DNA of 14,525 nt from Bacillota bacterium (GTDB lineage: Bacteria > Bacillota > Clostridia > Acetivibrionales > DSM-1351): positions 1 to 14,525 of the forward strand of contig JAEZUC010000066.1 of NCBI GenBank assembly GCA_023443515.1, given 5' to 3'. Position numbers and translations under genes: made by a program. Positions 14,236 through 14,525 of the stretch are shown here, one piece after another (within the stretch, counting starts at the first letter, position 1; each line of letters starts with the position of its first letter). The notes beneath the pieces were generated by a model, which saw nothing but the letters and a program-made list of their open reading frames with translations, was not told the DNA's origin and did no database searches.

Positions 14236-14403
14236 TTATCTTAGAAGTGAATTTATAATCAATGCTCCTAAGATGCCTGCTACCCATTTTACAATTTGCC
14301 ATTTACATTTATGCAGCCTATAGGAATTAATCCGTATTACTCCATTATGCAATGCCAAAGCACTTACAAGTAACAGAAATATACCTACAATTAAATAATT
14401 CAT
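14236..14403 (-). CDS. Small two-TM membrane protein, 55 aa
   Basis: This is an unrecognised small protein. The start is the ATG at 14403, 7 bases after a perfect AGGAGG. An in-frame codon 18 bases upstream overlaps that site. Two hydrophobic segments at about residues 2-20 and 39-53 flank a short basic loop (RINSYRLHKCKWQIVK), so it is probably a hairpin in the membrane with the basic loop in the cytoplasm. The strong ribosome site and immediate terminator make it a credible gene despite its size. It is monocistronic as far as the window shows. The layout is compatible with a small regulatory or toxin-like membrane peptide, but nothing in the sequence supports a specific role. Confidence 0.75.
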   Translation of the reverse strand: MNYLIVGIFLLLVSALALHNGVIRINSYRLHKCKWQIVKWVAGILGALIINSLLR

Positions 14404-14445
14404 GACAAATCCTCCTATCAAAAAATGATAATTAAAAGACAGTCA

Positions 14446-14473
14446 TTTGTACTTTAAAACTCTTTTGTACTTT
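14446..14473. repeat. Direct repeats TTTGTACTTT upstream of the 55-aa gene
   Basis: TTTGTACTTT occurs at 14446-14455 and 14464-14473, exactly 18 bases apart, with a partial third copy (TTTGTA) at 14485-14490. They lie 43-70 bases upstream of the start, where an operator would sit. Confidence 0.4.
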
Positions 14474-14525
14474 ATTTTGTTTCTTTTGTAGGTACGTAAA
14501 TTTATTAGTATTATCTCCCAAATAA

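Noticed and set aside
1..14525. CRISPR arrays, tRNA/rRNA genes, insertion sequences or prophage genes
   Set aside because: I saw no regularly spaced repeats, no tRNA- or rRNA-like sequence, and no transposase, integrase or phage structural gene on either strand.

Overview
The window is AT-rich, mostly minus-strand DNA with strong AGGAGG-type ribosome binding sites, sigma-A-like promoters and hairpin/T-run terminators. Together with a c-di-GMP-I riboswitch, a PocR/AraC regulator and a Cna_B/SpaA-type surface protein with its own sortase, this points to a low-GC, Gram-positive anaerobe of the Clostridia, possibly a Ruminiclostridium-like species. The genus is a guess from composition and gene content.

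Region 1 (1-5235, all minus strand) is a glycerol/dihydroxyacetone locus. In transcription order it holds a PocR-domain AraC-type regulator, glycerol dehydrogenase (gldA), and the dihydroxyacetone kinase subunits dhaK and dhaL, which are separated by only 10-21 bases. A 51-nt near-perfect palindrome follows. After it, an iron-containing alcohol dehydrogenase that runs off the left edge has its own near-consensus promoter. The predicted route is glycerol to dihydroxyacetone (GldA) to DHAP (DhaKL). The second dehydrogenase probably handles redox balance or a related alcohol/aldehyde. No dhaM phosphodonor gene is visible.

Region 2 (5365-11800) is a cell-surface module. A 1460-residue multidomain adhesin ends in LPQAG and is followed 24 bases later by a class D-like sortase. 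Next come a separate promoter, a c-di-GMP-I (GEMM-I) riboswitch, and a secreted transglutaminase-like cysteine enzyme closed by a strong terminator. The riboswitch's 3' end merges with the enzyme's Shine-Dalgarno sequence, which suggests that c-di-GMP represses translation. The adhesin start is preceded by the same 14 bases that form the 3' end of the riboswitch, although no aptamer is present there. This is the most interesting part of the window: a second-messenger-controlled secreted enzyme next to the surface protein it might act on.

Region 3 (11800-14525) holds small or poorly characterised genes: a divergent 131-residue cytosolic protein (possibly STAS/SpoIIAA-like), a PfkB-family sugar/nucleoside kinase, a two-TM protein with a beta-rich soluble domain that resembles Cap15-type effectors in layout only, and a 55-residue two-TM protein. 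Between the last two lies a compact, foldable intergenic element ending in a perfect 15-bp terminator. It may be a small RNA on the plus strand.

Several starts were moved to the ATG that has a proper ribosome binding site (dhaK, sortase, the 131-aa gene, pfkB, the 225-aa and 55-aa membrane proteins). The regulator starts with GTG.
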